Below are positions 37,765-50,547 of a stretch of 64,000 nucleotides of DNA, piece by piece; the first letter of the stretch is position 1, and each line of letters starts with the position of its first letter. Below the pieces are notes generated by a model. The model was not told the origin of the DNA and searched no databases. It saw nothing but the letters and a program-made list of their open reading frames with translations. Origin of the DNA: Podaxis mareebaensis (Eukaryota; Basidiomycota; Agaricomycetes; Agaricales; Agaricaceae); the NCBI GenBank assembly GCA_018524725.1, contig JAEUWP010000335.1:62001-126000 (forward strand), written 5' to 3'. The translations under genes and the position numbers were made by a program.

Positions 37765-39920
37765 GCTAGAAGCCGGGGATGCGGACTTTTCTGCTTCTCG
37801 TAATTGCTCTTTTTTGTTCTTTTGATGGCGCTTACAACCTGGTCATCTTTTGATGACATTGCCCCCCATTTATCTTTTGCAGTCCTGGGTTACGCTAGTC
37901 TGATATGTGGTCTTTGAGCCAGCAGGGTCAGTGTCAATGACACTTGGCTGCAGCCAATTGGTCATTAGCGTCGTATAGTATTGAATCCTGCATGCTTTGA
38001 TCGTAGTGTTTCTTCTAGCTTTGTATCGTTACCATTTTTCTATCTTCTATCTCAGCTGACATCTACTGTTGTCCTTCCATCATTTCTTTAGTACTACCTT
38101 GTCGCACTTGTGTAATGAGTTCAACGCAAACTATAGTCACCCTGGCTTGCATCAAATTGATGGGAAGATACTGCTGATATCATACGTAACTTATTTAAGC
38201 GAACCAAAAACTTCCTAATGTCGAGCCCTTGAACTTCGTTGTGGTTCAGTGGACGTGGTTGGTATGCGCGGGAGTTTTCTAGCCAAGCTTAGGAACGGGA
38301 GATAGGACGAATATTTCCTGGCTGCTGGACCCTTCCTAGACCCTCAATACTCGGGGGAATATATGGTGGCGTTGAGAGTCTCCTACCGCGAGCACCCTGA
38401 GTGTGCTGTGAAGAATGATTTCATCTTGGGATCAGGGGAGGTGCGAGGCGATTGATTTATTGTAGTTCACGTGGTGGGGGACATACCCAGTAGGGTGGCT
38501 TCGGCTCCGAATGGGCGGGATTGGCAAAAGATGGAAGTCCCCAGAGGCGTCGCTTGCGGTTTTGGGACGATGAGGTAATAGTTATGTTGCGTGGGTAACA
38601 TTTAATAAGGCCTCAATGGAGTTGGAAGGGTTTCGATGTGTCAAAAGTATGAGTGGCAAGTGAGCGTTGTTATTCGTCGTCGGCATACAGCGGTTCAAGG
38701 GTCGAAGCGTTCCGAGAGAACAGGATTGATCATACAATGAGATAATTGCGTGTTGAGGTGATAGTTGAAATTATTGGATAACCGGAATGATTGTTTGAGA
38801 GATGGGATCACTTGAACCGCTGGCAAATCACGGATTGACGAATAAACGAATCGCGAAGGGTCGTAGTCGTGCGCTTAGAGTGGTTCGGTTACGAATTGAT
38901 GGTTTGCCCATGTAGTAAACTGGTTGACCGAACTGCTGGTGCTAGTGTCAATCAGAGGTGGATGTTCCGTGTGCGCTGGTTATAGTCGGGCCAGCGATGC
39001 CATACTTGTGCCAAGTGGATCGTCGACATGCTGTGATTACCCCGTGATATGTCAAAACGCTACCCCGTTTCCTGTCCTTCCTTTCACGAGTACTCGAGGA
39101 GGTCTGCCTTCTCAATCTAAATCCTACTATTGTAGTGTGCCGCAATATGACTGAGACTCGATAATAGCACCGGTGTATCGTATTATAGCGAGACTGGGAA
39201 CTTATGTGGTGGCCATTATTGTCCACCCCTGCCTTTGACTTCCGCTTTGTCATTTCTTCTTCGGGAGCTACGGCGAAACAGACCCCATTGGATGATTAGA
39301 TGCGTGGAAGGAAGCAGATATTATGTGAGATATGTTTTTCGAATGGTCTAGGCTTTTCGGCGGCTGCGTCACATCAGTCAAGCGATCCATCCCTTCCTCG
39401 AGCACAACAGCTTCGTGGCTCGGAATAGCTCGGAGTAGCTGAGGCGAAAATTGTATAGAAGGATGGAAGGAGATAGGAGTTTGATCGAGGTTATTTACCT
39501 CCCGCCCTTGAAGTACGAAGCTCAGCGCTCAGCAGCGCAATTGCCGGAGGTGCTTGAGGAACTGATACTCCTTCGTGGAAGAATGACTCAGTTTCTCGGG
39601 TTTACAGTGGAATTTGCAGGCTATGATGGTTAGAATTGGAAACACTCACTGGATTGGAGGAGTGACTGATTGTGACAAGGTCATGCACTGACCGGCTAAC
39701 ACGCCCTGGCAAAAATCTAATCGTCAACAAAACCACTCACTTCCCACCAAGGCAACCCCATCTCTCCCATTCTCCACATCAAATAACTGCCATATTCCCT
39801 TTATCTATTCTGCATACATTATCACCTATATTGCCCTCACCCCAAAGTCGACGCTATTTCCCCCAACCTTGCTTGACCTTGACGACAAACGTTGAATTTT
39901 GTCTCTAATTCTAACCTACG
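37765..39920. other. Long gene-free region between DCP2 and PRPP synthetase
   Basis: The 2.16 kb carries stops in all frames; the longest open frames are about 60-100 codons, use non-ATG starts in part, and have no domain or splice partners that I could connect. It holds the DCP2 3' UTR and the PRS promoter. A non-coding transcript is possible but no structure was recognised. Confidence 0.5.
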
Positions 39921-41344
39921 ATGCTGAACGGTAGTGGAATCAAAATCTTCACTGGTTGGTCTTGCCTTCCATCCGACTTGCATTGCAGGCGGCTGATGAA
40001 CTACTGGAATGGTTACCGACAGGTACTAGTCACCCTGAATTAGCCGAAATAATTGCACGACGGTACATCTCCTTTCCTAGCCATTTACACCCATTCTATC
40101 CACTGCCCTTCCCACCTCTCTCCCAAGTCGATGAACGACCCGCAGACTGATAGTTGCTCGGTTGCTCTAGCATCGGCCTACCCCTGTCTAAAGCAGAAGT
40201 TACTCGCAGCGGGATTGGCGAGACCCAAGTACGGATCCAAGAGTCCGTGCGCGAGGACGATGTGTACATCATCAACACTGGCTGTGGCGCGGTAAATACT
40301 GCGCTTATGGAGCTTTGTATCATGATCCATGCTTGCAAGATTGCGAGCGCAAAGAGGATCACTGCGGTGATCCCACTCTTTCCCTATGCGAGGCAGGATA
40401 AGAAGGACAAGAGCAGAGCGCCCATCACTGCAAAACTTGTGGCAAATATGATCCAAAAGGCGGGCTGTGACCATGTCATCGTAAGTAGCTGTCGTTCTGT
40501 TGCAGGATGGGGTAACATCATGTTCCGCCACCTCTGGTGACTGTGCCCATCCGTCCACCTGTCGGATTTCATAGGAACTAACAATTCATTTCGTCTAGAC
40601 GATGGATTTGCATGCATCTCAGATACAAGGGTTTTTTGATGTTCCAGTTGACAAGTGAGTTCCTGGTGTTTGATTAAGTTATACTCCTCACTCAAGTTTG
40701 AGACTAGTGTAAGTGGTGGGCCAGACCACAATTTGTTTACGTAGGCTCACGACCAAGCAAGTTGTATGCGGAGCCGTCTGCGATTCTGTACATCCGGACG
40801 CACTTTGATCTGAGCGACGTGGTGATTGTGTCACCAGACGCCGGTGGCGCGAAGAGGTGTGACGGAGTTTGCGGATTCTAGACTCGTGGACGGGAGAACT
40901 GATTCTGAAATGCGCAGGGCAACGTCGATAGCCGATCGATTGGGAGTGGACTTTGCCCTATTCCACAAGGAGCGAAAGAAGGCAAATGAAGTGTCTCGAA
41001 TGGTGCTTGTCGGGCATGTAAAGGACAAGGTTGCGATTCTGGTGGACGACATGGCGGACACCTGTGGCACGCTTTGTCTTGCATCACAACACCTATCCGA
41101 GGCTGGGGCCACGAAGGTGTATGCAATTGTTACGCACGGGATCCTGAGCGGGAACGCACTAAAAACGGTGGAGGAAAGTACGCTGGAGAAGCTGATTGTG
41201 ACGAACACGCTGCCGCAACATGAGAACCAGGCTCGGTGCAAAAAGATCGAGGTTATTGACATAGGGAAGGTGCTTGGGGAGGTGATTCGACGGAGCCACT
41301 ATGGCGAAAGCGTGTCCAAGTTGTTCCATGAAGTGCCGTACTAA
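39921..41344 (+). CDS. PRS: Ribose-phosphate pyrophosphokinase (PRPP synthetase)
   Basis: Six exons (39921-39954, 40023-40062, 40171-40480, 40599-40654, 40758-40856, 40918-41344) sum to 321 residues, matching the family. It makes PRPP from ribose-5-phosphate and ATP for nucleotide, His and Trp synthesis. Motifs are [19 protein letters not shown], the ATP-site [28 protein letters not shown], the catalytic His region [38 protein letters not shown] and the PRPP-binding [15 protein letters not shown]. The second intron is 108 nt, longer than others here. At 40655-40757 the only in-frame acceptor leaves an extra Lys in the VDNLYAEP motif. Confidence 0.94.
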
Positions 41345-41579
41345 AAAAACCCGCATGGAACGGAGTGTACTAGTAGCTTAGTTAGAAAGATTGGATCGTG
41401 AATTGACAGTGCCAAGAAATGAACCGGCTTGGGTGAGACAAGGGATGGACCGAAGAAGAGCGAGAGAAAGAGTGTGGGAAGCGAATATCGAGCCGAGAGC
41501 GAACTGGATTGAATCCGTCCATAGTATTACTCCCTCTGTCATGCCCTTCCTCCTCTAACTCTCCAATGCACTCCCTATC

Positions 41580-44500
41580 ATGTACCAAAACCATCTACAG
41601 TCCCGCAACAACTCAAACAACAACCCAAAGAGTCCCATCGTCGTCGTCGGCATCCCTTCCGTCTCCATCGAGAACAACCGTCTTGTCGTCGGCAACGCCA
41701 ACACAAGTTCGTCTTCTCTCCTCCAACAATCCTCCTTCTCACCTCTTCTTTACAGGCTCGAGACGTTCATATACAACTATCAAGTGTCTCGGCGATGGCT
41801 CCTTTGGCACCGTATGGCTCTGTGATTGGCATGGGACCCTACCCCCCAATACACCGCTCTCTCCAATGCAATGTGGAGCGGGTGCGCGTCCAGAGTGGGC
41901 AGGAAAGCGACTCGTAGCAGTGAAGCTAATGAAGAAGGAGTGGGCAGGTGGTTGGGACGAATGTCAGAAACTCAAGGAACTTCAAGTGCGTCTGCTTTGT
42001 GCTGCCTCGCCTGCCTCTTTCTGACTTTTTTTTTCTTTCTTTTTTCTTATTCCTTTTTCAGTCGCTCCGCACGATCCCTTTCCATCCTAACATTATTCCC
42101 CTCTACGACTTTTTTCTTCTACCTGATACCCGGCAGCTTTGTTTCGTTTTCGAGTCCATGGAGGGCAACCTCTATCATCTCATCAAGGCTCGCAAGGGTC
42201 GCGCTCTCGCCGGTGGCCTCGTATGTGACATCTTTCGCCAAATTGTCTCCGGCCTCGATCACATACACACTGCTGGCTATTTTCACCGTGACATGAAGCC
42301 AGAAAATGTACTCGTCACAACCATAGGCCTACACGATTACGTTTCTGTTTCTCCCGTGGCTCCTCCGAACGCACCGAGAGAGAAGGATGTTATTGCCATT
42401 ATCAAACTCGCTGATTTTGGCCTTGCTCGCGAGACCAAAAGCAAACCGCCCTATACTGAATACGTCTCCACTCGCTGGTATCGTGCACCAGAGGTTCTCC
42501 TCATGAGCAGGGATTATTCGAATCCTGTAGATATGTGGGCCCTAGGGACTATTATGGCAGAGCTGGTCAACCTCAAACCGCTTTTCCCTGGCTCTGATCA
42601 CAGGGATCAAATTAACAGGATATGCGAAATTATGGGAGATCCCTGTAGCGATTATCGCGACGGGCATCAAAACCCTATTGGTGGAGGGGTATGGCCCAAG
42701 GGAGTACAGCTTGCGGAGCGTTGTGGGCTTCGGTTTACTCCAGTAAGTACCGTCCTTACGCGAGAATACCTCTTCCACCAACTTACGCAAAACAAATTTT
42801 CCCAGACACCCCCTCGAGATATCCACACCTTGTTTGAGCGCACTGTCCCCATTTCGCTTATCCATTGCATACGCGATCTCCTCAAGTATGATCCCGACAA
42901 GCGTCTCACTAGCCGGCAATGTCTAAAACATCCTTATCTTCTCGAAATTCTTCCTCGTAATGACATTCCCAAGCCACGAGATCTATGTCCGCCAATCAAT
43001 GGCTCAACAGCACAGTGCCAAAACGGCACTTCCGCTTTCCCGCACCACCGCCTCCCAAATTCCCAGCATCCACTCGTCCCCAACGCTCCATCCACCCATC
43101 GTGCCACGTATCATCCACCACCTCCTGTTGCCACCCAACACTCGCATTCACATGTGCATGGAACGCCCATCCCCTCTCATCAAGATTGCCCTATGGAGGT
43201 TGCTTCTTCGTCACCACAAGTGCCCATACAAGCGGCATCACAACCATACACAAACGGGCATGTTGAAGATACACCCATGGTCACAGATTCGCCAACGCGT
43301 ACCACCTTTGGGACAGACAATGGTCGGAACCTTCCACAAAGTACATCAAAGCCAAGCAAATTTGGGTTTATCAGGTCCAAGTGGCTATTCGGCGACAAAT
43401 CGAGCCATCTACCACCAGTCGAGGAGATTCCGGGAGGTGCTACAAAATCCTCGGGACGCAAACGCACGCAGTCGTCAAGTACAGATAGATCTGTGCACGT
43501 TTCCACACCTCCTGAGAATGACCCTCGCAAGAACAAGAAGGAAGCGGAACGGTTACACCGTGAAGCCGAGAAGCAGCGACGCGAGTTGGCGGAGAAGTCG
43601 CATCGTGAACAAGCTCGGGCTGTCATTCAGAAGCGTCACCAGATGATGCAGAAGATCTCTGGCTCAGAGCTGGAATGGCAAACGGGTAACGAGCAGCGAG
43701 TAGATTTTTTAAAGAACAAAGGCAAGCAGACTTCAGCAGGACCTATCCGGAAGAATCAGACCGCAAATCCTAATGTCCTGGGGTCTACAAGCACGACAAT
43801 CAATGCCGCCGCTGGCAGGTTCGGCACGTATAACAATGACTCGCTTGTAGTTGGGAGTGATCGTGGTGATTGGCGGTCGACCACCGAACGGGTCGCGAAA
43901 GCTCGACGGCGAGATTTCGACGATGACCATTCCATGTCTTCCTCGGATGTCCACAGTGTTAGCCGAATGTCTTCGATATCATTCGTCACTGTGGATAGTG
44001 ACCCAGGCCCATCGCGGCTACGAAACCGGCCGAGCCATTTCAACATAAGTAGAATGACTTCCATGTCTTCACTACGGACGTTTGACGATTTTCCTGCTTC
44101 CGCTCGCTCATCAAATTCTTTCTCTTTGGAAGGTCAGCTCGTGCACGATTTCCGGACGCGGGCCAGCATGAACTCGAACGGGCACCTCGGAAGTGTCTCT
44201 CCTCCGCCAGTGGGGAACCTGTCCCTTTCACCTACCTTATCACCTTCATTATCTCCCTCCCCTCCATGGATTCAACAGGTGCAACAGCCCAACGAGTTCG
44301 CCATGAACCAGAAAAGTCCACACAGCCCGTATGAATTTCCCGTTACATTACAACCCCCGAGTTCGTATGGGCATCCACCGAGTCCTTATGGACATCTTCC
44401 AAGTTCGGGGAATACGCCCAAATCTGCCAAGTCTGCTATCAACCCTATATTCAAAGTGGTGAGTTACAAGTGGGACAGTGCGGATGGTCTGGTGCCTAAT

Positions 44501-44683
44501 GATGACCCTGGTGACTTGATTCAGCCTCCACTTCCGCCTTCAACTGGCAATCATTTATCCTCGCCTAATAAACTGCCACCATTCTCCCAGTTGGAGGCTG
44601 TCGCTGGAGGTGAATGCCCGCCGCTGTCACCCATGTCCTTTACCACGCCATCCGACGAGACGTCATCATCATCAAATACATGA
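41580..44683 (+). CDS. IME2/MAK-type serine/threonine kinase (RCK family)
   Basis: Four exons (41580-41706, 41756-41985, 42062-42742, 42806-44683) sum to 971 residues. The kinase domain shows the Gly loop LGDGSFGTV, VAVK, the catalytic loop FHRDMKPEN (near 194), ADFGLARE (near 236), the dual-phosphorylation TxY in PPYTEYVSTRWYRAPE (near 251) and WALGTIMAEL. A TEY or TxY loop with this CDK/MAPK-like fold places it in the RCK group with yeast Ime2, Ustilago Crk1 and animal MAK/ICK. A long Ser/Pro-rich tail of about 600 residues includes a coiled, charged stretch (RKNKKEAERLHREAEKQRRE). Ime2-type kinases control meiosis or filamentous growth; the role here is inferred. Intron 42743-42805 is stop-free. 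Confidence 0.9.
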
Positions 44684-46362
44684 CACTGGCTGTAGCGCTG
44701 TACTGCGCTACTCTCTCCTCGAAAGCTACCCCTTTGCCGATACCTCGACTCCCTTCTTGACATACACGTACGCTCGTTCTACTTCATCTCCACATTCGTT
44801 ATCCCTGCGCTCGGGCGTCTTGTCTCGTTGTTCTCTCTCCGACTCCTTCCTTTTGTTCGTCTCGTGTTTATATCCGTGTTGTCTCATATTCAACTCTCCC
44901 TTATCACTGGACTCTCCTTGCAACGACTCCGTTTCCAAACTGCCAGTACCCTCGCGCATTCATTCATCTTATCTATGGTACCCTTACCTATATCTCCCCG
45001 GCATTACTTTTTTGTTTTGGTACCCAGGGGGTTGTTTCCTAACGGCACTACCATCATCCATCTAATCCGACCGGGTTTCACCGCTCCTTCCTCCTTGGTT
45101 CTACAACTATTTTTGCTGCTTCAAAAATTTTTTTTTCGTACTACACTCTTTGTTATTCAAACTTGCAGCCACCCTATTTTGATTGACCTTTGTTCTTTCC
45201 CCTCTAACATAGTATCGTACTTGCTCGTTTTCGTTATTTGCAATATTCGCAGCCGGAAGCTAGGTATAGTAGTAGATCGTGTCAATCCCTCATTCACCCA
45301 ACATCTATGTATTTTTATGGCTCATAATTGACTTTGTGACAGGGTTAGGAGCTCACTTTTTTCTGCAAATAGTATTAATTTGGAAAGTAGAATGTGCACT
45401 AGCACGGGTTCATGGATGAACAGAAAACCAAGTCTAGTGTGACTTCCGCGGCTTCATGAACTTCTTCCTGGCTTTGATGGCTGCATAAGTTATTGCCCTT
45501 AGCTACGCTCACACTGAGGAAGCGGGACAGGCCTTCAAAATGGAGGTATAACACATGTGCCAGCCTCGTGTTTCACTCACAACAAAATGTGATCATTGCC
45601 AAAGGATTCTATAGAAATTCTTTTATATCTAGTTGACAAAGCTTGGTTACGCCAAATGAACTATGCATAGAAGACAACCATTAGTGATGATGGGGCGCTT
45701 GCTCAAAACGGATACCACTAGAAGGAACAAGCATGAGCATCAGAATTCAAGTGCAAGAGCAGAGGCTGTGTATACAGCGGCGGTCACAACGCACCAGTAT
45801 CTATATCAGTCAAGCCGAGGCCAAAGGGTATTCACGAAGGCCGAAAACGAAAGCGAAGAGAGAAACCGGCAATGCCAATGATGTGGTGTAGTGACGATGG
45901 CGAGGCGAATATGTCAGTCACATAACGAAAGAGCGATCGGGATTGATCATTGAACCCGGTCATCGGACGCCGTAGTCGTATTTGCGATCGTGTTGATAGA
46001 AGATTGGGCCACAGGAAGATGGTCACAGGTCGAAGCGCAGCGTGAACGGACGGAGTTATGATCCAAAGAAGCAAGGGATGTTATAAGGATGGTTGTTTTA
46101 GTTATGGTTGTTACCGTGTGGCGGCGTATACAACCGGATGTATTTGGGATTCCGGGTTCATACCATTCGGAAATGGGGAAGTGCATGAGGAGTAAAATAG
46201 AATCGAATCCACCCACGGGTTTGGAAAAGGCGGTAAATGGTTAGATGGATGCAAAAATAGAATATAGTCAGTCTTCGCGTTTCTTTCACCAGAATTGACA
46301 AACGCAACGCAGCACACCCCGTCACAAGAGGTGGAAATGCTCTTTGCGTTTTGCCGACGTAC
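44684..46362. other. Gene-free region between kinase and NDUFS6 model
   Basis: The 1.68 kb contains no supported gene. From 44700 to about 45330 the plus strand is pyrimidine-rich and stays open for 150-167 codons in two frames, but with low-complexity, unlikely protein content; it is probably 3' UTR. The missing last exon of NDUFS6 should lie here on the minus strand if the gene is intact. Confidence 0.5.
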
Positions 46363-47015
46363 CCGCAAGCACGAGGACCAGGTTGATCCTGAATGCGCAG
46401 TAGGCAGGGTCAGCGTTTGCTCTTCCCTATTATACAAAATAGAAGACTACAGGAAATGGCGTCTCCTGTGTCTTATGCTACTCACCAAGTTGATATAAAT
46501 CTTCGGGTGGCCAAGAGGTCCCCCTCCTATCAAGCACGCGTTTGTTCCCGTGAGCCAATTTTCATGGTTTCACCCGAAGTATTACGGACGCATCCAAGAG
46601 CGTTCGAATCGGGTCAATGATGGCAATGCCCATAAATCGGGGTGTTGAAGGGAAAAACAGGGTGTACATCGTCAGCAACAAAAAATGAAAACGGACAAGA
46701 ATACGCACCTCCATCACAGACAGCCTTCCGGCCATGAACGATTCGGACTGGCTCATTCGCAATGAGTTCCATAGCACTCAAAGGATTGGGCTGGAGTTCC
46801 ATATTCGTCTGCTCAAATCGAGGGCTTGAACCAGGCCCAGGACGAGGTCGCTGACTGGTCGACCATGTTGTCGGATAGTTGGGGGCTTGCTGGACAGCAG
46901 GAAGGTCGTCCTTCGGCTTCGTGGGAGTAGCAGCGTTCTTCTTTGCAGGAACAGCAGTAGATGCTGTACGACGGAGAGAGCGGGCGAGCTGAGGAACTGC
47001 CCGACGACTGAGCAT
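46363..47015 (-). CDS. Complex I 13-kDa subunit NDUFS6 (3' end unresolved)
   Basis: Three exons were placed (47015-46709, 46526-46486, 46388-46363), giving 124 residues. The N-terminus MLSRRAVPQLARSLRRTAST is a mitochondrial presequence. The conserved part reads [49 protein letters not shown], the zinc-binding domain of NDUFS6 with its first Cys, His and third Cys. The family continues with YCGLRFE or similar. Here a strong GTACGT donor follows GCGG at 46362, but no exon giving the last Cys was found in the next 900 bases. Reading through gives YVGKTQ, which lacks that Cys. The first intron is unusually long (182 nt). Confidence 0.8.
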
Positions 47016-47252
47016 GGTTGGCGTTGGTGGATGCAACTCTGTCCTTCCCTCCCCAAATGTCGGAACACCCTGTCACGCAGCACTTGCCTTTTTGGGAACA
47101 TCCTCTCCACTCCACCCTACTCACTCCTTTTCCTCAGAAACACGTCCAGAGAACTCTGTGAACCGATAAATTTGATGTACATACAATACAGTAACTAACG
47201 ATACACAACTGGTCCATCACTTTTTCCGAAAAAAGAAATCAGCACTCTGAAT

Positions 47253-50200
47253 CTAGTCCATCTCCTCAATCTCGATGTCATCCAAATCCTCGTCGATATC
47301 CATCCACTGCTCATCCTTCATGGTCGGCTCGTGGTTCGGAATGACATGTAGTTGATTGTGAGGCCCATCGAACCGAACCTTCACTGTTTCATTATCCCGA
47401 ACACGACCAGAAAGGATCATAACCGAAAGTGGATTGAGAAGATCACTTTGAATAGCACGGTTGAGTGGCCGAGCGCCGTATGCAGACGAGTAGCCCACGG
47501 AAATGATGTAGTTCTTGCTTTCCGCATCAAGGTCAAGCTTGATCCTGCGTTCTGCAAGACGTCCCTCGATCTCCTGCAACCGGATATCCACAATCCTTAA
47601 CATATCCTTTCGGGATAACGCACGCTTAAAAATGCCAGTCAGTAATTGAACTACTTACATCTACGAAAGGTCACTCACGAAGATGATGATGTCGTCAATT
47701 CTGTTAATGAATTCGGGAGGGAAATGAGCTTGAATGGCACCCATGACAAGTGTCCTAGTCTCGGGTTTGATCTGTGCACCCTCCTCGAGGTCGTTGAGGT
47801 AAGCCGCACCCAGGTTCGAGGTCATGATGATGATGGTATTACGCATATCCACGATTCTGCCTTGCCCATCTGTTAATCGACCGTCGTCCAGCACCTGAAG
47901 GAATAGAGTAACAAATTCCCGAGATGCCTTCTCAATCTCGTCGATCAAAACAATAGAGTAGGGCTTGCGACGGATGTATTCCGTCAGCTGTCCTCCCTGG
48001 TCATAACCGACATAACCGGGAGGTGAGCCAATAAGTCGGGAAATGGAGTGCTTCTCAGAATACTCTGAGGCATCGATACGAATCATGGCATCTGGCGAGT
48101 CGAACAACACCGTAGCAAGCTAGAAGGTATATACGTTAGCAACCTCATGATAATACTTCTGGGTAATATAATACACATACTGTTTTAGCCAGCAACGTTT
48201 TGCCGGTACCAGAAGGACCCGCCATCAGGAAACTTGCGACTGGACGATTGGGGTTTGAGAGGCCGCTCCTCGACAAACGGATGGCGTTAGCCACTGATTT
48301 GACTGCATCCACCTGACCAACGACCTGCTCAGAAAGAACTTTTTCCAGTCTGAGCAACTTTTCCTTTTCTGTGGTAACCAGACGTGTAACGGGTATATTG
48401 GTCCATCGAGCGACAATCTCCGCAATCGATTCCGGAGTGACGACATCGACGCCACCACCAGTCTCAGCATCCTCCTGGGCCTTCTTCTGCTCCAGACGCT
48501 CGAGGCGAGTCTTGAGATCGGGAATCGCGTAGTAGCGCAGGTCGGAAGCCGTAGCCAAATCGCGTCTGAAAAGGCATGGTCAATATATTGTTTGAACCAG
48601 GAAAAGTATAATTACCGACCTCCGTTCAGCGTCCTCCATCTTAGCATTGAGCTCATCCAGTCTTCTTCTGACCTCATTAATCTCGTCGCCACGCCTCTTC
48701 TCGTTTTCATACGCAGCCTTGAGGGGCTGAAGCTGATCTTCGACATCTCCAATGGCCTTCTTAGCAGCTTTGAGACGTTCTTTGCTGGCATCGTCCTTCT
48801 CTCGGGACAGAGCATGGATCTCGATTTCAAGCTCCAGCTTGCGTCGTTGAAGTTTGTCGATGGCTTCGGGCTCAGTTTCACGAGTGACACGAGCGCTAAA
48901 GCCTCATCAGTACTCTGGGTAAGAAGAAAGGCGCAGCATGTACTCACCTAGCACAAGCCTCATCAATAAGGTCAATAGCAGAATCAGGCAAGCGCCGCTG
49001 CGTGAGGTAACGATGTGCCAAAGTTGCAGCTTGAATGAGGGCTGGATCCTGAATCCGAACACCGTGGTGAACCTCGTACTTCTCTCTGATACCACGGAGG
49101 ATGCTGATAGTCTCAGCAACTGATGGCTCGTTCACGAGAACCTGGGCAAACCGGCGCTCGAGAGCAGGATCAGTTTCGATGTACTTCCTGTACTCCCCCA
49201 GGGTTGTAGCACCAATACACCGCAGTTTGCCACGAGCCAACAATGGTTTGAACAGGTTGCCAGCATCCATGCCTCCTCCCTCCGCGCCACGTCCGGCCAT
49301 AAGAAGATGTAACTCGTCGATGAAAAGAATGATGCCAGGTCCACCATCCTCAGCAGCTTTCTCGACTTCATTCAAGACAGCCTTGATACGTTCCTCATAT
49401 TCTCCCTTGTATTTGGCTCCAGCCATCAACGCACCCATGTCTAGGGAAAAAAGTCGTGCAATGAGACTGGCAGGAACGTCTCGCTTGACGATACGTTGTG
49501 CGAGGCCCTCGGCAATAGCGGTCTTGCCGACACCAGGCTCACCAATAAGGACTGGGTTATTTTTCGTCCTTAACATCCATTAAGAATCTGTAGGAGCACA
49601 AGTGCGAATATTGAACGTACCTTCGACAGAGGATGCGAATCACCCGCCTAATCTCGTTATCCCTCCCAATGACTGGGTCAATCTTGCCTTCCTCCGCAAG
49701 CGCGGTCAGATCCACCGCGTATTTCTGTAGCGCATCGAATCCTTGTTCGGCGTTTTTCGATTCTACTCTCCTATTGCCACGGATTTGCTCAATTGCAGTC
49801 TTGAGCGTTGCCTCGTTGAGATCGTTCTCCTTGAGGACACCCCGTATCGAGGCATCCTTAAGTAATGCGAGCAGAAGGTGGTCTTGGGCAATATAAGAGT
49901 CATGCATTGTCTTCTGGAGATTATGAGCCTCGCGTAGAATTTTCATTGTAGTACCGCTAAACGATATTTCTTCTGGTGGGGGGCTCTGAGTGGGTAGGCG
50001 AACGATGAGCTTTTGCAAGCCCCGTTTGACATTGTTCTGCAAATCAAGGTTAGCACCCATATGTTTGGACGAAAAGTGAATTACATACGGGATCACCGCC
50101 TGCTCTTGAAACTACCGAGGCAAACAGGGGGGTACCCCCAGCCGTTGTGGTACCACCAGGTATAACGCCGTCTCCAGTTCCTGCGTCATTGATGAGAGTG

Positions 50201-50365
50201 AAGCCAATGTGCGCAGGGTGTACTTGAATCATTGTCATTAAGCGCCTACAAAGCTGTAAAGGACACGAAATACATACCTTGCGCGTTGGCATAGTCTTTG
50301 GCAAGCTGTACGGCCTCGGCTAGTGACTGCTGGGCTTTCTCTGTAAAGTCAAAGTTTGAGGTCAT
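47253..50365 (-). CDS. HSP104: HSP104 disaggregase (ClpB/HSP100)
   Basis: Eight exons (50365-50278, 50222-50089, 50036-49621, 49568-48948, 48895-48620, 48565-48181, 48119-47679, 47624-47253) sum to 910 residues. It pulls aggregated proteins apart with HSP70. The N-domain begins [23 protein letters not shown]1 has Walker A GEPGVGKT, Walker [10 protein letters not shown] and the pore [10 protein letters not shown] coiled-coil M-domain covers [20 protein letters not shown] to [17 protein letters not shown]2 has Walker A GPSGTGKT, pore [13 protein letters not shown] and Walker [11 protein letters not shown]. The acidic tail [13 protein letters not shown] matches the fungal TPR-cochaperone-binding end. 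Complete domain order and length argue for function. Divergent from DPH7. Confidence 0.97.
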
Positions 50366-50420
50366 AGTCGTGAGTAGTCGTAAAGATGAAAGCTGTGGAG
50401 GAGATGCAAAGGTGCAAAGC

Positions 50421-50428
50421 TATTTATG
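50421..50428 (-). promoter_or_regulatory. TATA-like element of HSP104
   Basis: On the minus strand the sequence CATAAATA lies about 56 bases before the HSP104 start codon. Spacing is short but acceptable for a fungal gene. A heat-shock-like GAATATTC (50500-50507) lies 135 bases upstream of the ATG. Confidence 0.4.
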
Positions 50429-50547
50429 ACCCAGACATTTGGCGATCTGGATGGTTCTCGCCTTTGCAACATCCTCCCAAATCAGTCGCGGTGCATTGGG
50501 AATATTCGAGCACTCCCTAGATTTTTATGGAAATGACTGGACCGTTC

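Noticed and set aside
38222..38290. tRNA-like D-arm sequence GGTTCAGTGG
   Set aside because: No matching T-loop, anticodon stem or acceptor stem could be folded by eye.
44610..45331. Two long pyrimidine-rich plus-strand frames after the kinase
   Set aside because: Low complexity, no conserved motif, and best explained by a CT-rich 3' UTR.
45440..45500. Minus-strand segment after an AG acceptor encoding IKARKKFMKPRKSH and a stop
   Set aside because: It looks like a basic C-terminal exon, but no upstream exon could be joined and it does not supply the missing NDUFS6 Cys.
46595..46625. GTTCGAATC resembling a tRNA T-loop
   Set aside because: Isolated match inside an NDUFS6 intron with no cloverleaf around it.
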